Source: Liolophura sinensis
Lineage: Eukaryota > Mollusca > Polyplacophora > Chitonida > Chitonidae
Direction: 5' to 3'
Assembly (NCBI RefSeq): GCF_032854445.1
Contig: NC_088295.1
Location: 62,415,249-62,479,248, forward strand
Length of the DNA: 64,000 nucleotides
Shown here piece after piece: positions 23,801 to 34,048 of the stretch (its first letter is position 1; every line of letters starts with the position of its first letter). The notes beneath the pieces are model-generated. The model made no database searches. It saw only the letters and a program-made list of their open reading frames with translations, and had not been told where the DNA came from. Made by a program: the position numbers and the translations under genes.

Positions 23801-26800
23801 TCTACAGATGTCTTTTATATTTAGTCTTGTTAACTATTCACCGTGTATAATCAACTTTTTACAGGTATTATCTTGCTATATAATAATAATACATTTGTGT
23901 ATATTCTTACTAACACAGCTAATTTATGCAACATTTTCATGATTTGAATCCTCGTACACAGCAGAATCATCAAATAACTCGAAAATCGCATCCTTTCAAG
24001 CTCCAAATTACATTTACTTATTTCTTTTTTTACGATTAACAAAAATATTTTGAACTTGTGACTTTTTGATGGTTTTGCTGTGTTTTTTTTTACTCTGTTG
24101 TATTTGCAGTAATTATTCTAGAAGATATTTCTTTATTTGATCATAATTTCCATCCATCAGCTTGTAAGAAGCAACTTTTCAAATGAAGTCTTGTAAAATT
24201 TCATGTGCTTTTCCAGTTTCCTATGGATCTAAGTATCTTAGCTTTGAATTTCTGTGTGTTGTGAGATCGTTTGATAGAAATATTGGAGGATTTTTTGCTG
24301 CAAATTGACCACAAGTTTCCTCCTACCTGAGGATGCCATTGATTTAATGCTCACTGTTCATTGTGTACTACTTTCTAATTGTTGCCATGCTCACATACTC
24401 GGATTGTGTGCTGACTCGGTCAGCAGTTCGAGCTGTGACATTTCACCAGGTAAGCTGGGTTGCTTGCACAGTTACACATAATACATAATACATGTAACAG
24501 AAATGCTCTCCTAGTATTATATATAGGTGTTCACTTTAAGTTAATCTGCAACTGAAGTGAGGTTTGCCCGTTTCTAATTTAAAAAAAAAAAAAGGTCTGT
24601 AGAAGTTGACAGACACTTTATATTTCAAAGTAAACTGTGTTCAGCCATAATATGACCAATTTGATGTCATAATGTTCACTTTACCCACATGGATAAAGTA
24701 CATATATCTTAATCTATTTTGGAGAGGACAACAATTAAAATTATTTTAAAAATTTAAGCCAGAGATTCAACAAAAGTTTATAATTTTGAAAAATTGGCCA
24801 GTTTGCTGAAGATTTCATTTTGTTGGTAACTTTTTCTTGTTGATTCTTTATTCATGAATTGAATCACCTGTAAATGAAATTTTGTGACAGAATACTGAAC
24901 TTGTTTCATAAACATTAACATTGATATATTCTCAACCCTGCCATCGTGTGAAAGTAAACGTTTTCAAAGGGAATTAAAAGGCGTAAATATGTTTAAAACT
25001 TTTTTAAGCACACATTTTATGGAGCATAAAAGTTAACGCATGTTAATAGCGTGACCTTCTCTGAGTAAAGACGCGTTATCTGTGTGATACTGTGTTGATG
25101 ATCTGCTGCCTTTCTCTTCCACAGAATCGCCTCGAATGATTCCTGCTCATGCAATGACCATTCCACAGATGCGCTCACCAACGCCAGCGGGGCACCCGAT
25201 CATCCTGACCCCACGAATACCCACGGCAACACCTCAACATGGGGGAATTCTGAGTGGAGGTCCACCACCGCTAGTCTCCCCTTCGGAAGCCGCTGCTGGG
25301 TTGATATATACCAATCCATTTGAGTACCCGTATGCGGCGTTCACCTCGCCTGCGGCCACCACTCTCCTGGAGTACCCCACCCTCGATCAAGCTGCTGCTG
25401 GTATGTCTGTTTTCATGGTTCATCACCACCACCATATGGCCCAAAATGGCACCGCTGCTGACCCCCATAACCTAGACCAACAGCACAACGGACACGGGGG
25501 CCACATGGACCCCACGATACATAACCATTTACATAGCCATAAAGAAGGGGTCTGGCTCTCTGCCTAAGTCACATTGGTCCAGGCTCTTGTGCAAGTTTAA
25601 ACTGTGCCCGTGGGACATATACTGGCTGTGATGTGAAACTTAATGTGTAGTTAGAATTTTACATGGTATGCATGTATGGATTTGTTTTTTTTTGTTTGTT
25701 TTTTTTTTGTTTTTTTTTTAGTAAATTGTCCCTTTATGTCAAACATTGAGGATTGAAAAGAGAACACATTGTATTAATAAATGTATTGAGTATTACACAT
25801 TGCTCTTGCCAACCATGACATTATCAAACAGTAGTAAGAAACAAGATGTATTAGTAAAACAATAGCCAAAAAGGTGAGCATTTGAAACTGGTAGCAAGGC
25901 CAACAAACTTTAAAGATAATGCTATTAGCTTAAAAACTGATCCAAATCTGAACACTGCTATCTGGTGGAAATTGAACTTTTGCGCGTCACTCTTATTATT
26001 GCTGGAGTAAGCAGGGGAAGATTTATCAGGTGGCCAGACCCATATCATTTTGTTAAAAAAAGAATCTTCACTCACAGAAAGTGGGTATATATTCTTTATT
26101 TCACCTAAAATTGGTATGCAAAATGCACTTTCAGGATCACATAAAGGCCTTAAAATGAAATGAAAATCTAAATTTTTCTGACAAGAAAAATCAAACTTCC
26201 CAAGAAACTTCAAGCCCTAGAAATTGGATGAATCAATCAGAATCGAGCAAAATGTTGCTTGAAAGGTGCTAAACTTCAGGTGAAATACAGAATATAAAGT
26301 ATGTAGCAGTTCATGGAGGCCAGATAGGACGTAACTGTAAAGTGCAACGTATTGTTGTAATGTTTGGGAGTGTTGATTCTCAGCACTGTCATTGGTACTT
26401 TCTATTTGTCACAGGAGTGAGATAGCACAAGTCTTCACAGGTGATTTTTTTAATTAAGACAAAGAAGGTGATTATCTTGGTGTAGTTTCACCGGGCTGAT
26501 CTCACAATAACCCGTCGAGTTGCCGTCTCTTTCCTAGCTCTGTTCCCTGTGGACATGTTCGTTGCATTTGTCTAATATCTGATCACCCTCGGTGTTTTAA
26601 GCAAAAAACAAAAATGACACTGGCTTGGTGATGGTCACCTATTGACTGAACTACGGTTAACTCATTGTTGTCACGACAGTATTATTAGACTTATAATAAC
26701 AATAAGGCTTAAACTAGACCTGAAGGTCGGTGTTTTATTAATGTCTATTATACGTAACTATGTTGCTTGTTTGTTTTCCTGTGCATATGGTCCATTACCC

Positions 26801-27708
26801 ACATTATACATCTCATTATTTTAGACATGTCAGCACTATTTCTACGCATGCATACAATCTAGGGTTTGTCACTAACTCTTGGTTTTAAACCTCTAAACTT
26901 GCAATAAAGTAACCAAAAACCTTTAAACACCTGTTAACATGTGTAACCAAGCAGTTCAAGCTGTTACTTTGTTACAATTGTAACTTGAACTGTTCCCACA
27001 GAAAAAATGTAATGTATCTAAACAAACCTGATAATGCAGGTTAAAAATATAAGATACTGCCACGATGCATTTATTTGTGTTAAATGTTGAAAGAGCCCTC
27101 CAAGATGTACTTTCAGATTTGTGGTATACTAATATCTGATAAAATTTTTGGTGTAAATCTGATCAGTTGATTGAACTGTGCTAAGCACGGTAAAATAACC
27201 ATTAACCACTAATTAATCTGGACAGACATTCCACTTTTGTAGTGCCTAGGAGTGCCATTCCAACATTTCTTCCTTATCAAGGTAACAGATACTAGGCAAT
27301 AAACCGTGCCAAATTGTTATTTGCAATTAAAGTAGACAGAATATAGCAAAACTCTTGTGACATAATGTAGAACTGTATCAGGGATTAGAGGAGTCTTTGT
27401 TCATGTAGTTCTCAACAGTTAAAACAGTGCTTTCTAGTGTGTGAAAATTCTAATATGTACAGTGCAATCAATCATGGCAGATTTACCAGTAGATACTGGT
27501 ACATGTAGTTTATATCTTCACTTCTATGAAAATTTGATAAAGCGGAAAGACCCGCATCTGTAAATTATGGTGCTGTACAACACTGATATACATGTACGTT
27601 GTATAAGAAGGGTTTTATTGTTGTAGTTCAGCAAAGGTACCACTTACATGCTATACAGGTATATACATGTACATTTATATATGTAACTACATCGTAATAC
27701 AGACATGT

Positions 27709-27750
<42 letters not shown>

Positions 27751-29054
27751 TGTGCAATGGAATAAGATGTTAACAATCTGACTACCCAGATTATTTTCAG
27801 TTTTTACATCAGTGTAGGTTTTTAAACTGGAGAGCTAGTACCCTCATTCACAGCGTGAGACACCCTGCACGCCGATGTAGTGAAAGCTTGCTTGTTCACA
27901 AAATGTTTTGTGAAGAGTTGATCGGAACTTTTGCTTGAACTGTCAATAATAGGCATGTTATATTGGTTTAAAAGAGTTATTTTACTTTTTGGGAAACCAT
28001 GTTAATTGCAACGTTATTTCATCCATATGTCTTACAGCTGCTATCTAAATGCAGTATTTTTGCATAAGACAAATAGATTTAAGCCAAAAAAAATAAATTC
28101 CTGATTCAGGGTTTAACTGAATAGTTATCCAAATGTCTTCTGTGAACACAACTACATCTGATTGCAGGCTTTCAAGCTGTGTTGTTGTTGCACAATGTAT
28201 ACTCATTGCCTGCCAGTTGTTGTGTAAGACCTTGTTCTCATGGCCTTCCACTGTTGTATTAGACCTTGTTCTCATAGTCCTTGGCTGTTGCAGGTGGAGT
28301 GCCTAAGTTACGGCGGTCATTAGCTGGAGTCAGAGAGCACCCTTACACCAGGGTAACCACTCTTCCATAACCTTTTATTATGGGAGGTTAGTCTTCTAAT
28401 CTGTCCTAATCCATATCTGTTAAGTTTATCATTTCATTAATCATTAAAGCTAGCAGCTGTGCCTTTTCAGCTGTTTTTTCTCGGCTAGAAAATACCTTTG
28501 CATTTGGACTTTGGGAAAGTCAGTGGTCAGTGTTCCAAGGTGTTTGCTTCTGAGCAGTAGCATACAAACACTTTCAGGGACAGCTTTTTGGAACTTTTCG
28601 CTTTAAGTACTGGTCACTTTTTCACACAGTTTTTCAGTTCTCAAAGATATTTTCTGGCCTGTCTCTACATCTTTACTTTCACCTCAAATATTTTGGCATG
28701 TGTTCTATCATGGCAGACATTCCTTTGCAACAAACATTTCGACACTTTTTTTCCCCAAGGAAGATACTTCATTAACTTCAAATGTGCAGTTTTTCAAACT
28801 GTCAAGAATGCTGTTTTCCCAAACTGACAAAAAATAATATGCAATGGAAAGTCTGCTATGAGCAAATTATACCTAGAAGATCAAAAGAAGAAAACCAAAG
28901 GGAATTTGTTGATAAATTTAGTTTTTCAAATGTACTTAATGTACATATTTCCCAGGTTACTTCTTCTGATTTTTGGTATCTTGACTGAATTATTGTTGAA
29001 TTTGTTTTCTTTTTTTCAGTGTTATGCAGAAATGTATAAATGTAATGAAATGTT

Positions 29055-29089
<35 letters not shown>

Positions 29090-30968
29090 TATTAATTAGT
29101 CATCTATTTAAGGATAGTTAATGTGTATTGTGAAGCTTACGTGTATTTGGGGGTGCATCAGATGACAAAAACATTTTATACAGTGAGATGTAAACAATTG
29201 ATGTAGAGGATGGGTGTTTTTTGCGTCCTCGGACGGTTGACTTTAGGAGACAGAAACTTTGCTCAATCTTTGCAAGTGAATTTGCAGATATATTTTGTGA
29301 TGACAATGAAATTTTGTAGTGGAATTAGCTTAGAGTAGGACAAGATATGTACCAAATACACATACCACGTCGCATAAACAAAGTCCCATTTAAATAGATG
29401 GTTATGCATAGGTGAGCTTTAAGGGCAATCATTTATATTTTAAATATATACGCGTCTTACATAAGTTTTTTATACAGTTGGTGTATGGTATTGCCTTAAT
29501 TTTTTTTTTTCATGACTAGTTTCATTGTTGTTAATTGAATCAGTATTTGTTTTAGATGATTGCCTTTTTATTTCAAAGATTTCTCAAAGACAATTTTCTA
29601 CGCATAGCGAATGCCTTGTTTTTGTCACGAATTGGAATATTTCCCCGAGTGCATTGGTAATGGGAGTGTGATGCAAGTAAAGAGCTACTGCAAGAAAAGC
29701 TCAAATTTTCACTACAAGCTTCCATTACGCTTTTTAGTCGATTTACATTTACACTGTTGAACCTATTTTTACAGACCCATTTTATTTTATCGATATTGGT
29801 TGTGTGAGATGTTGAAATTTAAGATGAAATATATTATATATGTGGAAACTATAGATTTATATGAATGAATTATTCTTGATTGTAGTGATAAGGCTTTGTT
29901 CTTTTAAAAACGACGCCAGATGTTGTAGAGATGGAATGAGCCGTTAATGTTGAGAATGATTTGCAGCTATATTTTGTGGAAAGTCTCAAAATGTTATGTG
30001 CAATTGTCAACAAATTTGATTTGTTTAGGAATAAAAATAAGCTAAAAAAATCGCCAAACAGTTGTCTGGTTTCATTTGCATGATCATTCTTATCCTGGCA
30101 GGAGCATTATTTATCGTGCAGAAAATAACACTAAAAGCTTATTTGAGAAGGCTTGGTGGTAGGAAGTAAGAAAAAGTGAACTGATCAGGGAAATATTTTT
30201 ATTGTCATTATGACAGAAAATTTTAAAAGCACTTTTTAAAGTTTTTTTGGTTGGTTTTCGGAGGCCATTGAAATTCACTTGGTTCTGAGACCCACGCTTT
30301 TTATTTGCAGTGTAAGAAAACCCCTACAGAAATGGCATTAACCAAATCTAAATATTGCTGCTTAAATTAGGTGTAATAATAAAAAAAAAAACAACTGTTT
30401 ACATGTAGGTGGTCTTTTTCTTAGTACATGGTGTGATATTATATGTGTTACTAATAGGCATTACTAATCAATTTTTGTGATTAAAGATGTGCAACCAGAG
30501 TTGACATTCTCTACTGATTCCAAACTTAATATGTGTTTTATCTTTTGGTGTTCGTAAGGAAATTGGTAGGCCTCGTAACTCACAGCAAGGCAGCTTTTTG
30601 AGTCACTTTAACCAGGGGACTGAATCCTTGTCTATTTGTCCATATATTTGTAGCATGGGCTTACATTGCATGACTTGGTTTAACGTGCACTCTTTAATCA
30701 TAATAAGAAAACTTAGTAATGTCTTCATAATAATGGTATTAATTTTTTTATTATGGCTAAAACAGTATTTTTTGTTTTAATAATAATAATTAATAATAAT
30801 GGTATGCCTTTTTCATGTATGTAGCATTATTTTATTATTAACTAACCTCTGTTTTTATTTTTTTTTTTCGTCTCCTCCTAACATCAGCTGGCCACTAACA
30901 TACTCCCGAATACTCAGATCTCCCCAGTCACCTCCGCCGGGCAATGGGAGCAAAAACCGTGGGTTTGA
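8674..30968 (+). CDS. quaking / held-out-wings STAR-family RNA-binding protein (multi-exon gene)
   Basis: STAR proteins bind bipartite ACUAAY plus UAAY sites in pre-mRNA and mRNA and control splicing, export, stability and translation, notably in muscle and glia. Exons: 8674-8800, 17919-18052, 20532-20648, 21384-21527, 22611-22728 (5a) or 22817-22931 (5b), 25125-25400, 28294-28352, then 28353-28370 by read-through or 30888-30968 (exon 8). All junctions are GT-AG and all phases agree. Domains in order: QUA1 dimerisation ([22 protein letters not shown]), KH with the GPRG loop ([30 protein letters not shown]), and QUA2 (QLMELAI, NGTYRD). A Pro-rich linker (MRSPTPAG) and a C-terminal REHPYTR follow. 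Computed lengths are 329-330 residues with the exon 7 ending, about 351 with exon 8 and 360 with the exon 6 read-through. Family identity is seen directly; isoform use is inferred. Confidence 0.93.
10976..11175. other. assembly gap (200 N)
   Basis: Exactly 200 N. The 17 bases before the gap (10959-10975) are repeated as the 17 bases just after it (11176-11192), so the contig ends may overlap. Confidence 0.95.
16138..16279 (+). mobile_element. SINE family A, 3' half
   Basis: Matches family A from the CATCCTGCTAATGG region through GTACAAGTGAAATATTG to the tail GGTGTTAAACCCC and an AAATAAA end. It lacks the tRNA-like head and lies in quaking intron 1. Confidence 0.65.
16744..16756 (+). promoter_or_regulatory. 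Quaking-response-element-like site (ACUAAU N3 UAAC)
   Basis: ACTAAT at 16744-16749 is followed by TAAC at 16753-16756, the known core plus half-site arrangement for STAR proteins. It lies in intron 1 of the quaking gene. A match this short can occur by chance. Confidence 0.3.
17919..18052 (+). CDS. quaking exon 2 (QUA1 end and linker to KH)
   Basis: The acceptor GCTTTCAG precedes 17919. The exon supplies the conserved EINRVR after LLDD, then LPDPVG and [12 protein letters not shown] leading into the KH domain. Donor GTAAGT at 18053, phase 0. Confidence 0.92.
18053..20531 (+). other. quaking intron 2
   Basis: No coding exon recognised. A 136-codon open frame on the reverse strand (18672-19082) has no family signature and is treated as chance. 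Confidence 0.7.
20532..20648 (+). CDS. quaking exon 3 (KH domain core)
   Basis: Thirty-nine codons, phase 0 to 0. Encodes [34 protein letters not shown]: the GXXG-type loop (GPRG) and the RNA-contacting strand of the KH domain. Donor GTAAAG at 20649 is slightly weak. Confidence 0.93.
20891..21144 (+). mobile_element. SINE family A in quaking intron 3
   Basis: Full-length but diverged copy. It has head remnants, GAGCCTCTCAC, GGTTGTGGGTTTGCCC, GAAATATTCTTGAGCACGG and CACCAATCAAACAAAT in order. A 12-bp imperfect direct repeat (CAGACTCTGATG at 20879, CAGATGCTGATG at 21145) probably marks the target-site duplication. Confidence 0.8.
21384..21527 (+). CDS. quaking exon 4 (KH domain, C-terminal half)
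   Basis: Forty-eight codons, phase 0 to 0. Encodes [19 protein letters not shown] and the final KH helix ending KKLLVPA. Acceptor TTTTACAG, donor GTAAGT at 21528. Confidence 0.93.
21528..22610 (+). other. quaking intron 4
   Basis: No further exon recognised. The 3' end before exon 5a has no ACTAAY motif in the last 50 bases, unlike the acceptor of exon 5b. Confidence 0.7.
22611..22728 (+). CDS. quaking exon 5a (alternative QUA2 exon)
   Basis: Acceptor TTCATTACAG, donor GTAAGT at 22729; begins in phase 0 and ends with one extra base (C). Encodes [20 protein letters not shown] and TYRD, the QUA2 helix, then a 15-residue tail beginning GKVQPML. It is paralogous to exon 5b, with 20 of the first 24 residues identical. 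The ILNG form resembles the vertebrate sequence. Confidence 0.88.
22784..22789 (+). promoter_or_regulatory. ACUAAC branch-site / Quaking-core motif in the 88-nt intron between exons 5a and 5b
   Basis: The intron (22729-22816) holds ACTAAC 28 nt from the acceptor AG, the expected branch-point position, and TAAT 12 nt downstream. ACUAAC is both the optimal SF1 branch site and the Quaking core. The presumed branch A (22788) is 59 nt from the exon 5a donor. Confidence 0.6.
22817..22931 (+). CDS. quaking exon 5b (alternative QUA2 exon)
   Basis: Acceptor TTTCTTGCAG, donor GTAAGT at 22932; the same phases as exon 5a. Encodes [20 protein letters not shown] and TYRD, closest to the form I recall for fly held-out-wings, then a Thr-rich 14-residue tail beginning TKASTTS. 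Splicing 5a directly to 5b gives CCC then TGA, an immediate stop. Confidence 0.9.
22932..25124 (+). other. quaking intron 5
   Basis: About 2.2 kb. Includes the 27-bp tandem repeat at 23227-23313. No other exon recognised. Confidence 0.7.
23227..23313 (+). repeat. 27-bp tandem repeat, three copies
   Basis: The unit is built on CTTAGATGGGTTCTCTTA plus a CTCCACAAT end. Three near-identical copies lie about 300 nt downstream of exon 5b. Confidence 0.9.
25125..25400 (+). CDS. quaking exon 6 (Pro-rich linker)
   Basis: Acceptor CTTCCACAG, phase 1 to 1. Encodes a Pro/Thr/Ala-rich segment with [25 protein letters not shown] and [12 protein letters not shown], which match the GLIY-PYEYPY and EYP motifs of Quaking. 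Donor GTATGT at 25401. Skipping both exon 5 copies would shift this exon out of frame and give a stop after four codons. Confidence 0.9.
25401..25567 (+). CDS. quaking alternative C-terminus by read-through of the exon 6 donor (His-rich)
   Basis: The reading frame stays open for 54 codons past the exon 6 donor, to TAA at 25565. The peptide is rich in His ([25 protein letters not shown]). An AATAAA lies about 210 nt downstream, so a short mRNA ending here is possible. This needs transcript support; it may be only intron sequence. Confidence 0.4.
25776..25781 (+). promoter_or_regulatory. candidate poly(A) signal AATAAA for the exon 6 read-through isoform
   Basis: Canonical AATAAA in the right place to end the His-rich isoform. 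T-rich runs lie upstream at 25685-25720. Confidence 0.35.
27196..27217 (+). promoter_or_regulatory. clustered Quaking-type motifs in intron 6
   Basis: TAAC (27196), TAAC (27203), ACTAAT (27208) and TAAT (27214) lie within 22 bases: one core with half-sites on both sides. Confidence 0.35.
27711..27746 (+). repeat. (AC)18 microsatellite
   Basis: Perfect dinucleotide run in quaking intron 6. Confidence 0.95.
28294..28352 (+). CDS. quaking exon 7 (conserved C-terminal REHPYTR)
   Basis: Acceptor CTGTTGCAG, phase 1 to 0. Encodes [19 protein letters not shown], equivalent to the vertebrate segment ending HPYQR, where QKI isoforms diverge. Donor GTAACC at 28353. Confidence 0.85.
28353..28370 (+). 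CDS. quaking C-terminus 1, read-through of exon 7 (VTTLP, stop)
   Basis: If the GTAACC donor is not used the frame continues five codons to TAA at 28368. The resulting protein is about 330 residues. Confidence 0.55.
   Translation, partial: VTTLP
29057..29087 (+). repeat. (AT)n microsatellite
   Basis: Perfect AT dinucleotide run. Confidence 0.95.
30030..30035 (+). promoter_or_regulatory. candidate poly(A) signal AATAAA
   Basis: Could end the exon 7 read-through transcript, giving a 3' UTR of about 1.7 kb. The hexamer is common in AT-rich DNA, so support is weak. Confidence 0.25.
30841..30899 (+). promoter_or_regulatory. Quaking-motif cluster spanning the exon 8 acceptor
   Basis: ACTAAC at 30841 lies about 42 nt from the acceptor AG and is a good branch site. 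TAAC lies at 30879 and a second ACTAAC at 30894, just inside exon 8. The acceptor is therefore bracketed by core motifs. Confidence 0.45.
30888..30968 (+). CDS. quaking exon 8, alternative C-terminal exon (putative)
   Basis: A T-rich tract and acceptor (CATCAG) precede 30888. In phase with the exon 7 donor the exon encodes 26 residues (starting [10 protein letters not shown], ending EQKPWV) and TGA at 30966. It fits the known Quaking design of swapping short tails after HPYxR. The tail matches no QKI tail I recall. Confidence 0.6.
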   Translation: MATNILPNTQISPVTSAGQWEQKPWV

Positions 30969-31486
30969 GGCTCCGCTGTGCACCTACTACAACGTCTGCG
31001 TAACCTTGTCCTGCTCCTCATCATGTACCTCAGTATTACAACATACAACATGTGGATGGCCCGATGACTGCTGCACCGCTGCCACTAATGAATGCCCGCC
31101 CAGTCTTGATGGAACGTTCTCCTAATAACCATGCCTTTGTCCAGGAATTGCCTTCATCAGTAGCTGGCTCCAACTAACTCCACTGTGGGCCTATAGGTAT
31201 TTTGGCAGGGGGTCGCTCACATCCACAACAAAAGTGCCTGTTATTGGTTTTGTTCTTTCTTTTTTTTCCTCTCACGGTATTCGTTTTTATATACACATAT
31301 ATATCTATATATATGAAGCAGAGAATTAACATGTTGTACTAATTCATGTTATGATGTATAGTCTACATGTATTATCATATTAACTGGTCTGTGTATTTAC
31401 AGACCACCTATTGTATTGTTTGATTTCTTGTGGCTGGCTCTGTAGGTTCTTTTCTTAAAAATTTGATGACATATATTATTGTTTTG

Positions 31487-31495
31487 ACTAATAAC
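31487..31495 (+). promoter_or_regulatory. Quaking-type site ACUAAU overlapping UAAC in the 3' UTR
   Basis: Core and half-site directly adjoin in a T-rich context, in the probable 3' UTR. Confidence 0.35.
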
Positions 31496-34042
31496 TTACC
31501 TAGCAGCTCTGTATGTTTCGGCTAAATTTCAAAATAACTTATGTCCTTTGCAAGACAATAATTGTAGTAATTTGCCAAAATTAGGCAGCATCGGCTTTTG
31601 TCATAATGAGGTTACAAAACCAGTTGTCTCCCCTCTGTTGTATCGGGGGAGTCTCTGGGCTGGCTGTTTTGGGTGAGGCTTTTGCCTTGTTAGAATAACA
31701 TGTACTGAGTGCCCTATAACCCTGTACAAAACTGGTAATACTGGACTGAGTGGTACATGGTAGTATACTGACCTGTGGGACCCATCTGTGATGTGGGGTA
31801 TGTTTGTTTTTAGTGGGGGTTTTCTTTTGTCTTATTTTCCCCGTAGCCAGCCAAAACCAACCATCGAAAACTAAAACCTATTTTTTTTTTTTGACATATC
31901 CCACCTTCTTAAGGTTTTTATTTTCCTAAGTTTTCCGAAGCATAATGCTCAATTATTGTTTGTGTTTATCATGTAAAGTTTTCTATTCATTGGTGCATAC
32001 TTCGCAAATAATACTCGCAAGGGTATCTTTGTACTGATCAGTTTGCCCTAGCCTTCTTAGTAAGGGTACCGCACTTAACTTTGTCCCATCAGAGCCCATA
32101 GCTGGTCTCCTGGGAGGCCAGCGGTGGAAACCAGAGACATAATTCATTATTTGTATAGTTTTGTAGTTGTTGCATATCACAATCATGTTTGTATCAATTT
32201 TTATGTAGAAGAATTCATGTAAAATACAGTTGATTTATGAACACATGCATACATATAAGGTGTACATAGATGTAGAGTAGGTACCATTATCTACAGACCA
32301 GTCCATGGACAATGACCTGTAGTGAGGCAGTACTAGTTATTCCATGAGCATCATTCATGAGATTGAACATGGCACTATTACAGTTGCTCCTTTGTACTTG
32401 CATGCACTACCGTTGCTAGTGCTAGTCGGTCAGTATATTGTATTACATGGCGCTGTGCTTAGTCAGGGTTTCAAGTAAATGATTATTGGCAGTTCCAGGT
32501 TTCTTTTAGCACTGGCAGTTCCGGTGTTTTACTGGCACTCGAGAGTCTACCATTGCCACTTGAAACTTTAGTGTTGGTAGCGGAACTCTGTTGATAATTG
32601 TGTCGTGCCACACTATTGCCACTGGATACGATAGTAACGTTAAAGGTTGGCTTAAGACCGTGTCAGTATGGGTTATTGGCTTATGCGAGAAGTGTGCTTG
32701 GAATTCTTAACCATCGATGTTGCCTGTCTCGAAAATGTATGTGTATTCTGATGATTTGGACACCTGTGTGTGACTTTTTTGACATCTTGTTTCGGATGTT
32801 AATTTTTCCATCTAGCAAAACTTAATTAAAAGATCTGTCTCTTGATATGTGTTAATGTGATCTTCTGTTAGTGCTGATATTATCCTGCGAAATCTCCACA
32901 GAGTACACATCCATTTTCTGGCTAACTTCTGTGACAGCAGACTTGTCCTGTTTGTACTGTAAATACGTATGTATAATCAGATAGATATTCATGTTAGAGT
33001 TCATTTAAATAATTACCATATCGGTCTTCCAAGAGTTGAATGGAAGACGAACCCAGATATCAATGCTCATAGCTATATGCATATCGGCGAAAGCTGTTGA
33101 ATTTTTTGCCTTTTTTTTTTTGTTGTTGATTTTGTGTAAAACTTGATAATTTTTGGACAAGTTTATGGATATTTGTGGGTCTCGGCCACTCCTTAAGCCT
33201 TGTGTGGGTGACGGTCAGACCTTGATATGCATTGCTTTTTTTTTCTTCCACAGTAGAGGTGATAATGAGGTAACCTTACAGTGCCTTAACAACTGCATGA
33301 CCTTCCCCCATTAATACATAATGCTGCTTGGCCGCAGCGCGTTGGCGTATTTTTGTACGTTTGAATACAGAGAGCATTATTTTGGTACTGACCTATTTAG
33401 ATTAATCAGAGTTTTGCATATCACTAGTTAACACATGCATAATAACCTAACAGAACTAACGTTCTATATTATATATACATATATATTATATACACATAAT
33501 ACGACCCACCGGACACTGTTGGAGTATTTATGCGTGTTGAGAATCTCGTTGAAGTGTTTGTACTAATGGAGGCCATTACTTACAAGTTTTTCTCTACCGA
33601 CTTGTTCGACATTTCTTGATGGTAGTTCCCTTCAGTGGATATCATGGTTGTAAATGGACAACGCTCGCACAAAAGCGACGTGCCCTGGTGTATCTGTGGT
33701 TTACAAGGAAAATATTTGAAAACCTAACAATTATCCAATGTTAAGACCAAGCATATCCATGCGCCAATAAGCAACTACCAGTTTCAAGTTACGGGTCGAT
33801 GCTTAAACTTGTTGGTAAAGGTCCCTTGTATCTTCGTTATACTTATACTCTTTGGTTTGTTGTCATACTACATGAACTGTACTTGCAGTACAGCGGGGCG
33901 GAGGCCGGGTGGGGGCACGGGAATACGATCCTCAACCCCCCCACAAGGTTCCTGCTCTCCTTGGGCACCAACTGCATCCTGGCAATAACTTCATAACCTC
34001 CAGGGGTCTGTGTGTAACTGATGATATACAGAGCAGAGTGAA

Positions 34043-34048
34043 ATAAAC
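34043..34048 (+). promoter_or_regulatory. candidate distal poly(A) signal AATAAA for quaking
   Basis: Canonical hexamer; another lies at 34844. Either could end the long 3' UTR. Confidence 0.3.

Larger units (their letters stand above)
25782..28293 (+). other. quaking intron 6, remainder
   Basis: About 2.5 kb without a recognised exon. It holds a (CA)n microsatellite and a cluster of ACTAAT/TAAC motifs. Confidence 0.65.
28371..30887 (+). other. quaking intron 7, or 3' UTR of the exon 7 read-through isoform
   Basis: No coding exon seen. Contains a (TA)n run at 29057-29087, AATAAA at 30030 that could end the read-through mRNA, and tandem ACTAAT motifs at 30450 and 30463. Confidence 0.55.

Noticed and set aside
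30969-31125. A Cys-rich continuation of the open frame over exon 8.
   Set aside because: It is in a different frame from the one set by the exon 7 donor, which ends at TGA 30966; no family match.
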